In this document: piece after piece, positions 34,640 to 43,449 of the stretch
How positions within the stretch are numbered: the stretch's first letter is position 1
Layout: each line of letters opens with the position of its first letter
Source: Nitrospiraceae bacterium
GTDB lineage: Bacteria > Nitrospirota > Nitrospiria > Nitrospirales > Nitrospiraceae
Length of the DNA stretch: 64,000 nucleotides
Reading direction: 5' to 3'
Assembly (NCBI GenBank): GCA_019637075.1
Contig: JAHBWI010000002.1
Location: 1 to 64,000 of the forward strand
Notes under the pieces: model-generated
What the model saw: only the letters and a program-made list of their open reading frames with translations
Told to the model about the DNA's origin: nothing
Databases searched by the model: none
Made by a program: the position numbers and the translations under genes

Positions 34640-35479
34640 ATGGCGACTCAACGCTGTTCCATCGAGACACAGCATTCCGATTTCGCCCCGTCGCTTTCCG
34701 TCATCATCCCTGCCTTCAACGAAGCCGAGCGTCTTCCGTCTACCCTGCAACGGATCGTCGACTATCTCGATCGGCGCAGGACCTCCTATGAAATCATCGT
34801 CGTCGACGACGGCAGCAAGGACGGAACTTCGCAACTGGTCGCTGCCCTGACGCGGGAAAACCGACGCATCCGCCTGATCAGTTCCGCTTCGAACATGGGC
34901 AAAGGCGCCGCGGTTCGCAGGGGTATGGATGCAGCAAAAGGCGATTTTCGCTTGTTCGCGGATGCCGATGGTGCGACCCCGATCGAAGAACTTGCCAGAC
35001 TGGAAGCGGCGATCAATGCAGGAGCCGATCTCGCGATCGGTTCACGGGCCCTTGCCTCCCGCGATCATGCCTATACGGTCCGTGCGGGACGCTACCGCAG
35101 CACACTGGGCTCGCTCTTCAACCTGGTAGTCCAACGGCTCGGTGTGACCGGCCTGTCAGACACCCAGTGCGGCTTCAAACTGTTCCGCCGGGCGATTGCA
35201 CAGGATCTCTTCTCCGTCTCCTGCGTCGACGGCTACGCGTTCGACCTGGAGCTGCTCTATATTGCGCAACAGCGCCGTTACCGAATCGCGGAAATCCCGG
35301 TCAACTGGGCCGACCAACCCGGATCGAAAGTCCGGCCCTGGCGTGACGGGATGCTCATGCTCCGTGAATTCGTTCACGTCCGGCGTCGGGACGCACAAGG
35401 GCACTATGGTGCGCGTTACCAGGCGCCCGCTGACCTACTCAATCCGTCACTCTCCGCCGCTGAGCCCAGCCAACCGTAA
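34640..35479 (+). CDS. GT2 glycosyltransferase, polyprenyl-phosphate sugar synthase type
   Basis: 279-aa family-2 glycosyltransferase resembling dolichyl-/undecaprenyl-phosphate glucosyltransferases. The N-terminal Rossmann part has SVIIPAFNEAERL and EIIVVDDGSKDGT, then SNMGKGAAVRRGM and the metal-binding DADGATP (DxD-like). SDTQCGFKLFRR and EIPVNWADQPGSKVRP complete the family pattern. There is no C-terminal TM segment. It could charge a lipid carrier for the GT-C-like protein encoded next door on the other strand. ATG at 34640 has GGAAG upstream. Confidence 0.85.
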   Translation: MATQRCSIETQHSDFAPSLSVIIPAFNEAERLPSTLQRIVDYLDRRRTSYEIIVVDDGSKDGTSQLVAALTRENRRIRLISSASNMGKGAAVRRGMDAAKGDFRLFADADGATPIEELARLEAAINAGADLAIGSRALASRDHAYTVRAGRYRSTLGSLFNLVVQRLGVTGLSDTQCGFKLFRRAIAQDLFSVSCVDGYAFDLELLYIAQQRRYRIAEIPVNWADQPGSKVRPWRDGMLMLREFVHVRRRDAQGHYGARYQAPADLLNPSLSAAEPSQP

Positions 35480-35491
35480 CCCGCTTCATCC

Positions 35492-37009
35492 TCAAGACAT
35501 CTCTTTTTTAATCACGAGAACCTTGGGATCCGCATAGAGCACGGTCCAGCCCGCTCGCCCGGAAAGCGCCTCGGCCAAGGGCGTGCCCTTGCCGACCAAT
35601 GCCCAGTCTACGTGGTACTTGGCCAAGATCTCCAAGCCGGCTCGATCCGCCTGATTCAGCCGAATGTAATCCGGGAAGATCCGTCGGTCCCCCAGCCGCC
35701 AGGCCGGCATGCGACCGTCGATGAAAATCCGCTGGTCCGGCAACCACCATAATAGGAACCCTCCGTGTCCATACTCGTTGTAGAGATGAGACCCAACCTG
35801 GTCCCGATGGTCCCGAATCCATCGCACAGCCTCAATGGGATATTCGGTCTGCTCGAAGTATCGGTCCGTCTCCGTGCCGCATCGCCACACGTGGAGAAGG
35901 TGGTCTGCGCCCAGCTGATAGAGCGCGACGCCGGCGACCACCGTGAGGGCCGCCAGCCCTCCCTGCAGCGCCATGCGCCGATTCGACCACGCACGCACGA
36001 ACCGGCCGCCAGCCGCTTCCAGCAATTCAGCCAGCAGCGGGACACTGACAACGAGAAACAACGTGACGTTCCGCCAATGCAGCAGCGACAGAAGGAAAAA
36101 CACTGCCAGCAGCACCCACCGGACCGGCTCTATGCGTCGGTAGAATCCACCGGCCAAGAGTAACAACCCGACGAGGTACAGAAGATAGGCCCGCCCTGCC
36201 CAGCCTTGAAACGAAACCGGCTGCCACTCTCGCAGATTTTCCAGCATGTACCGGTCCATCAGCGAATCGTAAATTTCCCCGTGCAGATGCCAGCCGTAGG
36301 GATTCACCAGCGTCACGGCGCAGGACGCAGCCAAGACGACGATGACACGGCTGATCTCCTGCCGCGTGAGGATCGCCTCGCCGACGGCGCCTTCTTGTAA
36401 AATCCTCCACTCGACCAGCAACCGACAACCAACGGACACCGCCAGCGCCAGCCCAAGGAGAAAGATCCCGGCCGTAAATCCCCCGTGCAGATTGCTCCAC
36501 ACGAGAAAGATCGGAGGAAGCCACCACCGTAGCCGGGGCGATCCTCGCAGCATGCGCGTCCAGACCCATAGCACGAGTGCCACGCCCACCAGGCTGACCA
36601 GCTGCGTTCGCGCCCCGAGATAAGGAAGCGCCACCCAGAGACCGCACACCATAGCGACCATTCGCGCAGTTCGATGGGCCGAGCCGGTCTTGGCACCGAT
36701 CCACAATGCACCGGCACCAGCCGAGCCGAATAACAGGATCATCGCCATGGGACCGTAGGCGCCCAATGCCCGATGGAGCAGGCCCAGAATGCCGTCCGTC
36801 AACCAGGCATGTTCCACCCAATGCCACTCGGACATCGTATGCGAATAGGGATCCGTCACCGGCAGAAACCAGCCCTGGCTGATCAAGTCGAGGCCGGCGC
36901 GCAGGTGCCAGCCGAAATCCGGCTCCACCAGCGGTTGCAGCACGAGATTGGCGATGAACAACAGGAGGAGGAAATCGAGAGCGGCAGTTGGCGAGGCGGC
37001 ATCCTTCAC
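35492..37009 (-). CDS. Polytopic membrane protein, GT-C-like
   Basis: About 505-aa integral membrane protein with roughly ten TM helices. The first periplasmic loop contains EPDFGWHLRAGLDLISQG and VTDPYSHTMSEWHWVEHAW, an Asp-rich loop like those of GT-C glycosyltransferases that use lipid-linked sugars. The C-terminal soluble domain begins with YEYGHGGFLLWWLPD-like residues (NEYGHGGFLLWW) and FIDGRM. GTG at 37009 is chosen because it starts 11 bp after the carbamoyltransferase stop; an earlier GTG at 37039 would overlap that gene. Likely part of surface-glycan synthesis. Confidence 0.65.
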   Translation of the reverse strand: MKDAASPTAALDFLLLLFIANLVLQPLVEPDFGWHLRAGLDLISQGWFLPVTDPYSHTMSEWHWVEHAWLTDGILGLLHRALGAYGPMAMILLFGSAGAGALWIGAKTGSAHRTARMVAMVCGLWVALPYLGARTQLVSLVGVALVLWVWTRMLRGSPRLRWWLPPIFLVWSNLHGGFTAGIFLLGLALAVSVGCRLLVEWRILQEGAVGEAILTRQEISRVIVVLAASCAVTLVNPYGWHLHGEIYDSLMDRYMLENLREWQPVSFQGWAGRAYLLYLVGLLLLAGGFYRRIEPVRWVLLAVFFLLSLLHWRNVTLFLVVSVPLLAELLEAAGGRFVRAWSNRRMALQGGLAALTVVAGVALYQLGADHLLHVWRCGTETDRYFEQTEYPIEAVRWIRDHRDQVGSHLYNEYGHGGFLLWWLPDQRIFIDGRMPAWRLGDRRIFPDYIRLNQADRAGLEILAKYHVDWALVGKGTPLAEALSGRAGWTVLYADPKVLVIKKEMS

Positions 37010-37019
37010 GGTCGTGCAC

Positions 37020-38735
37020 TCACCCGCCGTCGGCCGCACGCGGGACCAAGTAGTGACCGAGAACCAGCCAGTCGACCTCGGTCCTGAGAAAGCAACGGAT
37101 CGCGTCGTCCGGCGTGCAGACGATAGGCTCTTGGACGTTGAACGATGTATTGAGCAGCACCGGCACCCCCGTCAGCCGATCGAACGCCGCGAGCAACTCA
37201 TGGTATCGGGCATTGCTCTCGTGCGTGACGGTTTGAATTCGCGCCGTGCCGTCGACATGGGTGACGGCCGGAATGAGCCCTTTGGCCGACGCCCGAACGG
37301 GAACAGCAAATTGCATGAACAAAGCCGGGCGAGGACAGTCGAAAAACTCATTCGCCCGCTCAGCCAACACGGAGGGTGCGAATGGGCGAAAGGGTTCACG
37401 CAGTTTCACTTTGCTGTTGATGAGCGCGCGCATATCCTCCCGCCTGGGATCCGCGAGGAGGCTTCGATTGCCTAGGGCGCGGGGGCCCCACTCCATGCGG
37501 CCTTGAAACCAAAAGACGAGACGTCCCTTGGCCAGTTCCGCCGCCACCCGTTCGCTCAGCCGATCGTCCGAGAGGCGTTCGCTGCGTAGACCAGCCCGCT
37601 GGATGGCGGCGGCCAGGTCCTGGTCATCGAATTGCGGCCCGAGCGCAGCGGACGTCATCTCGCAGCGGGACAAGCCGGTCCCGCGTCTGGCTGTCCACCA
37701 GAGGGCGGCCCCGAGCGCAGCACCTGAGTCTCCAGCCGCAGGCGGCACATACACGTTACGAAACCCGAGTTCTTTCGCGAGACGCGCGTTTGCCACGCAG
37801 TTATAGGCGACCCCGCCCGCCACGCAGAGCGAGTCGGCTTTGGTGATCGACCGGAGATGGCGCCCCATATGTAGCAGCGTCTCTTCCAAGACAAGTTGCG
37901 CGCTGGCAGCGAGATCGCGATGCCGCTGCCCCACGTCTTCGTCCGCACGACGCGGCTTCCCGAAAATCTCGATGAACGCCGCCGTGAATAACCCGAGGCG
38001 GGCGAGGTGAAAATCTAACAGTCGAACATTCAATTCGAATCGTCCCTCGGACAAGAGGCGCAGCACGTGCCGGCGCAGCTGCTCCGCATAGCGCGGCTCT
38101 CCATAGGCGGCCAGCCCCATGACGATGTATTCATCCTGATCGGGCTGAAATCCCAGAAACGCGGTGATGGCGGCGTAGAATTGTCCCAAGGAATGAGGGA
38201 GCGGAATCCGATCCAACACGGTGATCTTTTCCCCCTCACCGACCGCAAGTAAGGCCGTGTCGGCTTCCGAAGCTCCGTCGACCACTAGAATCGCAGCACG
38301 GGTGAAAGCGGATGGCAGAAACGAGCTGGCCGCATGGCAGAGGTGATGGTCGAGAAACGACGGGGTTGGTGCCCCAGGCTCCACCCGGTGCTCCAACTCG
38401 GACTTCAGGCGGAACAGTTCCCACCATTCGTGCGACAGACGCTCCGCAGAGCGCCGCCCCTTCGCTCGAAACAATCCCGGAGATTGGAGCATGGCGGTAA
38501 CCGCCAGCCGGGCCCTGCGTCCGATCATCCAGTACTTCCAGGGCACCGCGACCGCGTCCAGTTCGCGCAGAGTCACACCAGCCTCCCGCAGGCAAGCGCG
38601 TATCGCCTGGACCGGCAAGGCCGTGACATGCTTGATGCGAACGAAGCGTTCCTCTTCGGCCGCCGCGACGATGTGCCCGTCGTGGACGACCGCGGCAGCT
38701 GCATCCCGCATATTGGCAAGGCCCAGCACGATCAT
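37020..38735 (-). CDS. NodU/CmcH-type O-carbamoyltransferase
   Basis: About 571-aa carbamoyltransferase transferring carbamoyl from carbamoyl phosphate, through carbamoyl-AMP, to a sugar or other hydroxyl. The N-terminal kinase-like domain starts IVLGLANMRDAAAAVV and has FLDHHLCHAASSF, then ILVVDGASE and VAGGVAYNCVANARL. The C-terminal YrdC-like part has GRMEWGPRALGNRSLLADPR and TSFNVQEPIV. ATG at 38735 gives the normal family N terminus; the frame is open for another 116 codons upstream. Cotranscribed with the GT-C-like gene, so a surface glycan is the likely acceptor. Confidence 0.87.
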   Translation of the reverse strand: MIVLGLANMRDAAAAVVHDGHIVAAAEEERFVRIKHVTALPVQAIRACLREAGVTLRELDAVAVPWKYWMIGRRARLAVTAMLQSPGLFRAKGRRSAERLSHEWWELFRLKSELEHRVEPGAPTPSFLDHHLCHAASSFLPSAFTRAAILVVDGASEADTALLAVGEGEKITVLDRIPLPHSLGQFYAAITAFLGFQPDQDEYIVMGLAAYGEPRYAEQLRRHVLRLLSEGRFELNVRLLDFHLARLGLFTAAFIEIFGKPRRADEDVGQRHRDLAASAQLVLEETLLHMGRHLRSITKADSLCVAGGVAYNCVANARLAKELGFRNVYVPPAAGDSGAALGAALWWTARRGTGLSRCEMTSAALGPQFDDQDLAAAIQRAGLRSERLSDDRLSERVAAELAKGRLVFWFQGRMEWGPRALGNRSLLADPRREDMRALINSKVKLREPFRPFAPSVLAERANEFFDCPRPALFMQFAVPVRASAKGLIPAVTHVDGTARIQTVTHESNARYHELLAAFDRLTGVPVLLNTSFNVQEPIVCTPDDAIRCFLRTEVDWLVLGHYLVPRAADGG

Positions 38736-38886
38736 GTGATACCCCGGCGAGCCGACGATCGTTGTGCGTGTCGGTCGGCTAGAATAAACGACGGCCGACT
38801 CCGTCGCAAGCCGCGCCTGCGGTTGCAATGGTCTAGCCATTCCTGTACCGTTCGAGCCACGAATTTGCTTCGAAGGAGGCCGCGCA

Positions 38887-40752
38887 TTGAACAGCTCTCG
38901 CTTTGTGGTCACGGCATTGTTGCTGGTGGGACTCGTGGGCTCATCGGCCTGCGAATCGATCAAGTCGCGCTTCGCGCGCCAAGCCCTGCCGGACCTCGGC
39001 GCGCCGGTGCCGCTCACCGCCGCGCTTGAATTCGACCCCTCCCTTACGAAAGCGGAAGCCGAATACCTGGATGGCTGCGGCATGTTCCGGGTGCTCTCCG
39101 TGGGCCCGGTTCTGGAGGATACTCTCGTTCAGGCAGCCCATCAGACATTCTCGGCGGTGAATATCCAGGGAGGGCATACTGTTTCCAGCAAACCTGATGT
39201 AACCGTGCGGCTCCGGTTGCTCGAACCTCGATTGAAAATGAACCCCGACGCCCTCTACGACCGGGTACCGACCAATTTCAGCTTGGACGCATTCGCCGTA
39301 TTCGTCGATTCAGCCGGCAATGTGATCGCCGAACGGCCGCTGCAGGCCATACGAAAAGAGCGGGTGCAATTGTCTTTGGAACAACGACGGTGCGACTACA
39401 TCCTCGACCCCCTTGTGCAAGATGCTTCCGTCCTCCTGGCGACCCAATTCATGCAAGAGGCCCGCGTGCTGTTCGACAAGAACAAACCAGCAGGGGAGCA
39501 GCCTTCAACCCAGGGTGCCGCGCCTGTCGGTCAACCCTCACCCAAAACCGCCGAAGCTACTACTCCAGTGCCATCCCTCTCGGGCAGCTCACCCCTGTCC
39601 TTCAAAGCCACACTGTTGGATGAGAACGGGAACTCCGTGTTGGAGGCGGGAGAACGAATCCGCATCCGGGTGGATGTGGCCAATACGGGACAGCAATCCA
39701 TGCAAGGGGCCGTAGTTGCTCTCACAGCGCCTCCTGCGCTTTTGGCTCAATTTCCCGCCAGCCAGTTGGCGTTAGGTCAAATGGACCCCGGCGGAACGAA
39801 GTCGGTGGAGTTCGTCGCGACACTCCCGCAATCACTCCCGTCGCAACAGGCCGAGTTCCAGGTCAGCCTACAAACCGCGACCGGCGCAACCCTTTCCAAG
39901 GGGCAGACGCTCTTGGCTTCCGCACAATCCGTCGGCACCAGCGCGGAGGATGTCGATCGCGTCCCCACGGCAACGCCGGGATTCCAACAACCACAGCATT
40001 TTCTGGTCTCGATCGGACTCGGCAGTTATCGTGAAACCAACATCCCGGCCCGCAAGTTTGCCGGTCTGGATGCCGAGATGATTGCCGCCTACTTCCAGTC
40101 GCTCGGCGGGCTCCCTGCTTCCAATGTTCGCATGCTCCAAGATTGGAAGGCGCTCCGTCCCGACATCGAGGAATTGTTGCTGGATTGGCTACCCGGGAAG
40201 GTCACGGAACAGTCGTTGGTGGTGATCTATTTTGCCGGGCAAGCGGTGGTGTCACCAGCCGGCGAGACCTTCCTCATTCCGTACGACGGCAACCTTGGTT
40301 CCACCTCACGCCTATATCCGCTCAAGGATTTGGATGCGGCGCTGGCCAGGCTGAAGACCAAGTCGGTGTTGTTCATTTTCGACGGCACGGTGCTCAAGGC
40401 GGGCTCAACGGGCACAGTCAAGCAGGGCACAGTGGCCTGGGGCGCTTCGGCCGGCTCAGTAGCTCGATTGATCGGCACCACCGGCTACGCCAAGAACCTG
40501 GAGTCCGACAAGCTACGCCACGGGCTGTACACCTATTATCTCCTTCGCGCCCTGCGGGGAGAGGCTGATGCCAACCGGAACGGAGAGGTGACGGTCGGCG
40601 AGCTCACGGCCTACGTCAATCAGAAAGTCCCAGCCGCTGCGAAAAGCGGGTTCAACCAAGAGCAACGCCCACAGGTGCTTGCTCCCGCGCGAGGGTCCGA
40701 GAAACTCAACGACCTTATTCTCACGAAACCCTCCGCAGTCGACCACCCGTAA
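38887..40752 (+). CDS. Lipoprotein-like protein with inactive caspase-like domain
   Basis: 621-aa exported protein starting with TTG, which is supported by GGAGG 7 nt upstream. Signal peptide with Cys at SSAC (about 21). Segments: an N-terminal domain (about 50-190), a Pro/Ser/Thr linker, a CARDB/Ig-like domain (about 235-345) beginning FKATLLDENGNSVLEAGERI, and a peptidase C14 (caspase)-like domain (about 370-610) with LVSIGLGSYRETNIP and VIYFAGQAVVSPAGETFLIPYD. The catalytic His of the usual SGHG motif is Gln (Q452 in AGQA) and the Cys of D-x-C is Thr (T501 in FDGT), so it should be a pseudo-protease acting by binding. Confidence 0.72.
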   Translation: MNSSRFVVTALLLVGLVGSSACESIKSRFARQALPDLGAPVPLTAALEFDPSLTKAEAEYLDGCGMFRVLSVGPVLEDTLVQAAHQTFSAVNIQGGHTVSSKPDVTVRLRLLEPRLKMNPDALYDRVPTNFSLDAFAVFVDSAGNVIAERPLQAIRKERVQLSLEQRRCDYILDPLVQDASVLLATQFMQEARVLFDKNKPAGEQPSTQGAAPVGQPSPKTAEATTPVPSLSGSSPLSFKATLLDENGNSVLEAGERIRIRVDVANTGQQSMQGAVVALTAPPALLAQFPASQLALGQMDPGGTKSVEFVATLPQSLPSQQAEFQVSLQTATGATLSKGQTLLASAQSVGTSAEDVDRVPTATPGFQQPQHFLVSIGLGSYRETNIPARKFAGLDAEMIAAYFQSLGGLPASNVRMLQDWKALRPDIEELLLDWLPGKVTEQSLVVIYFAGQAVVSPAGETFLIPYDGNLGSTSRLYPLKDLDAALARLKTKSVLFIFDGTVLKAGSTGTVKQGTVAWGASAGSVARLIGTTGYAKNLESDKLRHGLYTYYLLRALRGEADANRNGEVTVGELTAYVNQKVPAAAKSGFNQEQRPQVLAPARGSEKLNDLILTKPSAVDHP

Positions 40753-40820
40753 TCATCGGATGGCGGCGGCACGCGGCACACACCAGCCTCCCGAGCTCTC
40801 CTGTTCCGCCCGCTCCAGGC

Positions 40821-40857
40821 AAAAAAAGGGGGCGAAGAGGATATCCCCTTCGCCCCC
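40821..40857 (-). terminator. Rho-independent terminator after cytochrome c
   Basis: On the minus strand GGGGGCGAAG-GGGATATCCT-CTTCGCCCCC forms a long GC-rich stem followed by seven T residues. It lies 26 bp after the cytochrome stop. The opposing gene ends at 40752, so it may also separate the convergent transcripts. Confidence 0.9.
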
Positions 40858-40883
40858 ATTCAACCGCGGATTCGGCTGGTCGA

Positions 40884-41336
40884 CTATTCGTCGCCGCCCT
40901 TGCAGAAGCTCCGCTCGTAGTTGATGATCGTCCAAGCTTCTTCTTCGGTGATCGCAGCAGGAACCAGCGAAACCATGCCGGTGCCCGGGCTGCCGTTCTT
41001 GATGACCCAGAAGAGCTCGCCGTCTTTCCGCTTCTTGTGGAACTTGCAGTTGGTGAAGTTGCGCGGGCTCGGGTTCAGGATCGCGCCGGCAGGACCGTCG
41101 CCCTTCCCTTCCTTCCCGTGGCAGTTGAAGCAGGTGCCCTTGCCCTCGTACAGAGCCTTGCCCTTGGCAATGCTCTCAGGGGTCGAGGCAACCGGGTTCT
41201 TCAGAGCCTTGGCATCGGCCATCTGATCCGCCGGGACGCGCGGCTTGGTCGGATCCTTCTCTTCAGCGCCCACCACCGTCACGGACAACAGGGTGACGGC
41301 TGCACACAGACCCACGAACTTAGAAAGATACCCCAT
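40884..41336 (-). CDS. Periplasmic class I cytochrome c
   Basis: 150-aa monoheme cytochrome: signal peptide (FVGLCAAVTLLSVTVVGA, cleavage near 24), heme attachment motif CFNCH (about residue 69) and a later M in GTGMVSL as the likely axial ligand. GKALYEGKGTCFNCHGKEGKGDG is typical; it is cited here as GKALYEGKGT and CFNCHGKEGKGDG. The protein could shuttle electrons in the periplasm. GGAGG precedes ATG 41336. It has a near-consensus promoter and its own terminator, so it is a strongly expressed single-gene unit. Confidence 0.92.
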   Translation of the reverse strand: MGYLSKFVGLCAAVTLLSVTVVGAEEKDPTKPRVPADQMADAKALKNPVASTPESIAKGKALYEGKGTCFNCHGKEGKGDGPAGAILNPSPRNFTNCKFHKKRKDGELFWVIKNGSPGTGMVSLVPAAITEEEAWTIINYERSFCKGGDE

Positions 41337-41797
41337 CACTACTCCTCCTTTGTGTTGGACCCACTGCGTGAACAACGACTCTCTTGTACGAGACCGCTAT
41401 GGAAAGTAGCTCGGCTAACAGTCGACAAAACGCTCGGACTATAGCAACGCGTTTTCGGTCTTGTCAAGCGAACCGGTGAGGGACGCTCACCGCCGCAACC
41501 ATCTACGTACTCGCAAGATAACTCAAATGGCGTGCCACCCTCGCACATCTTCGTCTTGTTGAATTCCAATGGTTTACGAGCCTCTACCCGCTGCGCCTGC
41601 TGCGGTCGCACGTGGTTCGTGACACCTTTGCGCCCCATCCGCTCAGGGACGCCTCATGCATGTCGCGCAATGCTGTGAGAAGAAATGGCGAAACCGGAGG
41701 ATACACAGGTTCCCGCCGGCCGCACACTCGGCCGGCGGGGAAGGAGGAGAAACGGATGAACGGGATTGAATGACCGAGGAGAAGGAGGCTGATCAGG
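41337..41797. other. Intergenic region with promoter and GC hairpin
   Basis: 461 bp between rodZ (stop at 41798) and the cytochrome gene. It holds the cytochrome promoter (41438-41467) and, near rodZ, a strong hairpin at 41712-41739 (CCCGCCGGCC, 8-nt loop, GGCCGGCGGG). No T tract follows the hairpin on the minus strand, so it may end the tol-rodZ transcript only with Rho or act as an mRNA stabiliser. No gene seen. Confidence 0.6.
41438..41467 (-). promoter_or_regulatory. Near-consensus sigma-70 promoter of cytochrome c
   Basis: TTGACA, 18 bp, TATAGT on the minus strand. The -35 is perfect and the -10 has one mismatch. It lies about 100 bp upstream of the start codon, giving a leader of about 95 nt. 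Confidence 0.8.
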
Positions 41798-42736
41798 TCA
41801 ACGTTTTAGGACGACGTCGCGAACAACCTTTCCGCTCGGACCGAAAGGCTTCTGGGGCTTGCCGTTGAGTTCCGCCTTGACCCCTCCAGCGTTGCCGAGG
41901 GTCACGGAAAACTGGTCCTGCGCTTTCCACTGAGCTTTTTCTCCTGGACGGAGAAGCGCTTCCTGCGGACTGCCGGCATCCACCTGCACGACCACCCAAC
42001 TGAGTTCCGTCGCTTCCAAATCAAGTACGAGGGGACCGTCCGAACCGACGGGACCGTCGACTGAGAGTCCGGCTAGGGGGCCGTCAGAACCACCCTGGGC
42101 CGCTGCCGGAGCGACGGCCGGTTCGGCCGGCACAGGGGCCTTGGCCACCATCTGAGGAGCCGGCGCCGGAGTCGTCTTTTCCAGAATGGCCTTGGCCGGC
42201 GGAGCCGGCACATCGACCGGTTTGGCTGCCGCCGTGATGGGCGGAGGAAGATCCGCATCCTGCTTGGGTGCCGCGTCACGCCCTTCCTTAGAAAACGGCA
42301 TCGTCTTTTTCGAAGGCGGCGGCACATCCGAACTAGCGCGGCGCACAAGCGTTGCCGACTGTTCGCGGCTCAACAGAAACACTAAGGTGATGATGGCGAT
42401 CGCGATCGCGATTCCGACGGCTTTCCGGTTGGCCTTACGGCGACGTTCTTCCTCAACCTGACGCTGTCTGAGCCGTTCCCGTTCGCCCTGCTTTTCGTAA
42501 AAGGCTCCGGCGGACTGGACGAATCGATGAATCGCATCCTCTTCGTCCAACCCGAGCGAGCGGGCATAGGAACGGACGAAGCCCCGTGCAAAGACCTGGT
42601 CGGGCAACTTGGCGAAATTCCCCTCTTCCAATGCCTTGACGAAATCCGACCGGATTCGGGTCTTCGAAGCGACCTCCTCGACGGTGAGGCCCTTCGTCTC
42701 CCGAACCTGCCGAAAGAATTCTCCAACTGATTCCAT
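41798..42736 (-). CDS. rodZ: RodZ-like cytoskeletal membrane protein
   Basis: 312-aa protein with the RodZ layout. An N-terminal Xre-type helix-turn-helix (VGEFFRQVRETKGLTVEEVASKTRIRSDFVKALEEG, here VGEFFRQVRETKGLTVEEV and following) is followed by QVFARGFVRSYARSLGLDE, a coiled basic segment, one TM helix (AVGIAIAIAIITLVFLL, about 107-123), a long Pro/Ala-rich periplasmic linker and a C-terminal DUF4115-like beta domain (LDLEATELSWVVVQVDAG). RodZ links MreB to the cell wall synthesis machinery. It is last in the tol-rodZ minus-strand run. Confidence 0.85.
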   Translation of the reverse strand: MESVGEFFRQVRETKGLTVEEVASKTRIRSDFVKALEEGNFAKLPDQVFARGFVRSYARSLGLDEEDAIHRFVQSAGAFYEKQGERERLRQRQVEEERRRKANRKAVGIAIAIAIITLVFLLSREQSATLVRRASSDVPPPSKKTMPFSKEGRDAAPKQDADLPPPITAAAKPVDVPAPPAKAILEKTTPAPAPQMVAKAPVPAEPAVAPAAAQGGSDGPLAGLSVDGPVGSDGPLVLDLEATELSWVVVQVDAGSPQEALLRPGEKAQWKAQDQFSVTLGNAGGVKAELNGKPQKPFGPSGKVVRDVVLKR

Positions 42737-42746
42737 GGTTGTCCGC

Positions 42747-43448
42747 CTATGGTTTGAGCTTGCTCAGCAATTCTTTTGCCGCCGCAGCATGCTCGCCGGT
42801 CTTATCGAGCGTGGCGACCTTCGTCAGCGCTTCGCGCGCCCGCACGTCGAATCCCAACTTGTAATACACGCGCCCCAACTCGAGTTGCAGCATCGCCGGC
42901 GGCACGTTCGGAGGCGTGACCGTCGTCGCATCCTCCAGTGATTCCATCGCCGCCTGAAACTCGCCTTCATGGATCAAGGCCCGCCCCAGGTGAAACCGGG
43001 CCAGGTCCGGCGTCGAATAGAGCGGATTGCTCAACGCTTGGCGATAGGCGGCGATCGCTTCTTTCCAGTGGTCCTGATTCGCCAGCACCTGCCCCAGATA
43101 GGTCTGCGCTTCGGAATAGTCGCCGTCGACGCGAATCGCCTCGCGGAAGGACTCTTCAGCTTGCTTGAGACGGCCTTGGGTCGCATAGATGTGGCCGAGG
43201 CCGTAGTGCGCCTCCTTGTTGTCCGGATTCAGCTTGACGGCCTTTTGAAACGAGACATAGGCCTGCTGTTGATCCGTGCTCATCCGCGCGATGCCTTCCT
43301 GGTAGAAGCCTTTCGACTTCCGAAGGTTATCCTCGCTCGCCGCGCAACCGACCGCCAATGCGAGCGGCAACAACAACGCCGGCATCCATTGCCGACTCCA
43401 GGACTGTCTCTCCGTCACGGCCTGCACGGAGGCCATCGACTCCCTCAT
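42747..43448 (-). CDS. TPR lipoprotein (PilF-like)
   Basis: About 233-aa lipoprotein: lipobox LAVGC (Cys about 35), then four to five tetratricopeptide repeats (AYVSFQKAVKLNPDNKEAHYGLG is one example, here AYVSFQKAVKLNPDNKE). The organisation resembles PilF/PilW, outer-membrane lipoproteins that stabilise type IV pilus secretins, but no pilus genes are near. Starts at 43448 and 43436 are both possible; 43448 lies 1 bp after the pfkB stop. Confidence 0.75.
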   Translation of the reverse strand: MRESMASVQAVTERQSWSRQWMPALLLPLALAVGCAASEDNLRKSKGFYQEGIARMSTDQQQAYVSFQKAVKLNPDNKEAHYGLGHIYATQGRLKQAEESFREAIRVDGDYSEAQTYLGQVLANQDHWKEAIAAYRQALSNPLYSTPDLARFHLGRALIHEGEFQAAMESLEDATTVTPPNVPPAMLQLELGRVYYKLGFDVRAREALTKVATLDKTGEHAAAAKELLSKLKP

Positions 43449-43449
43449 C

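Noticed and set aside
41712-41739. Strong hairpin as an intrinsic terminator of rodZ
   Set aside because: No T tract follows on either strand, so it was recorded only as a hairpin.
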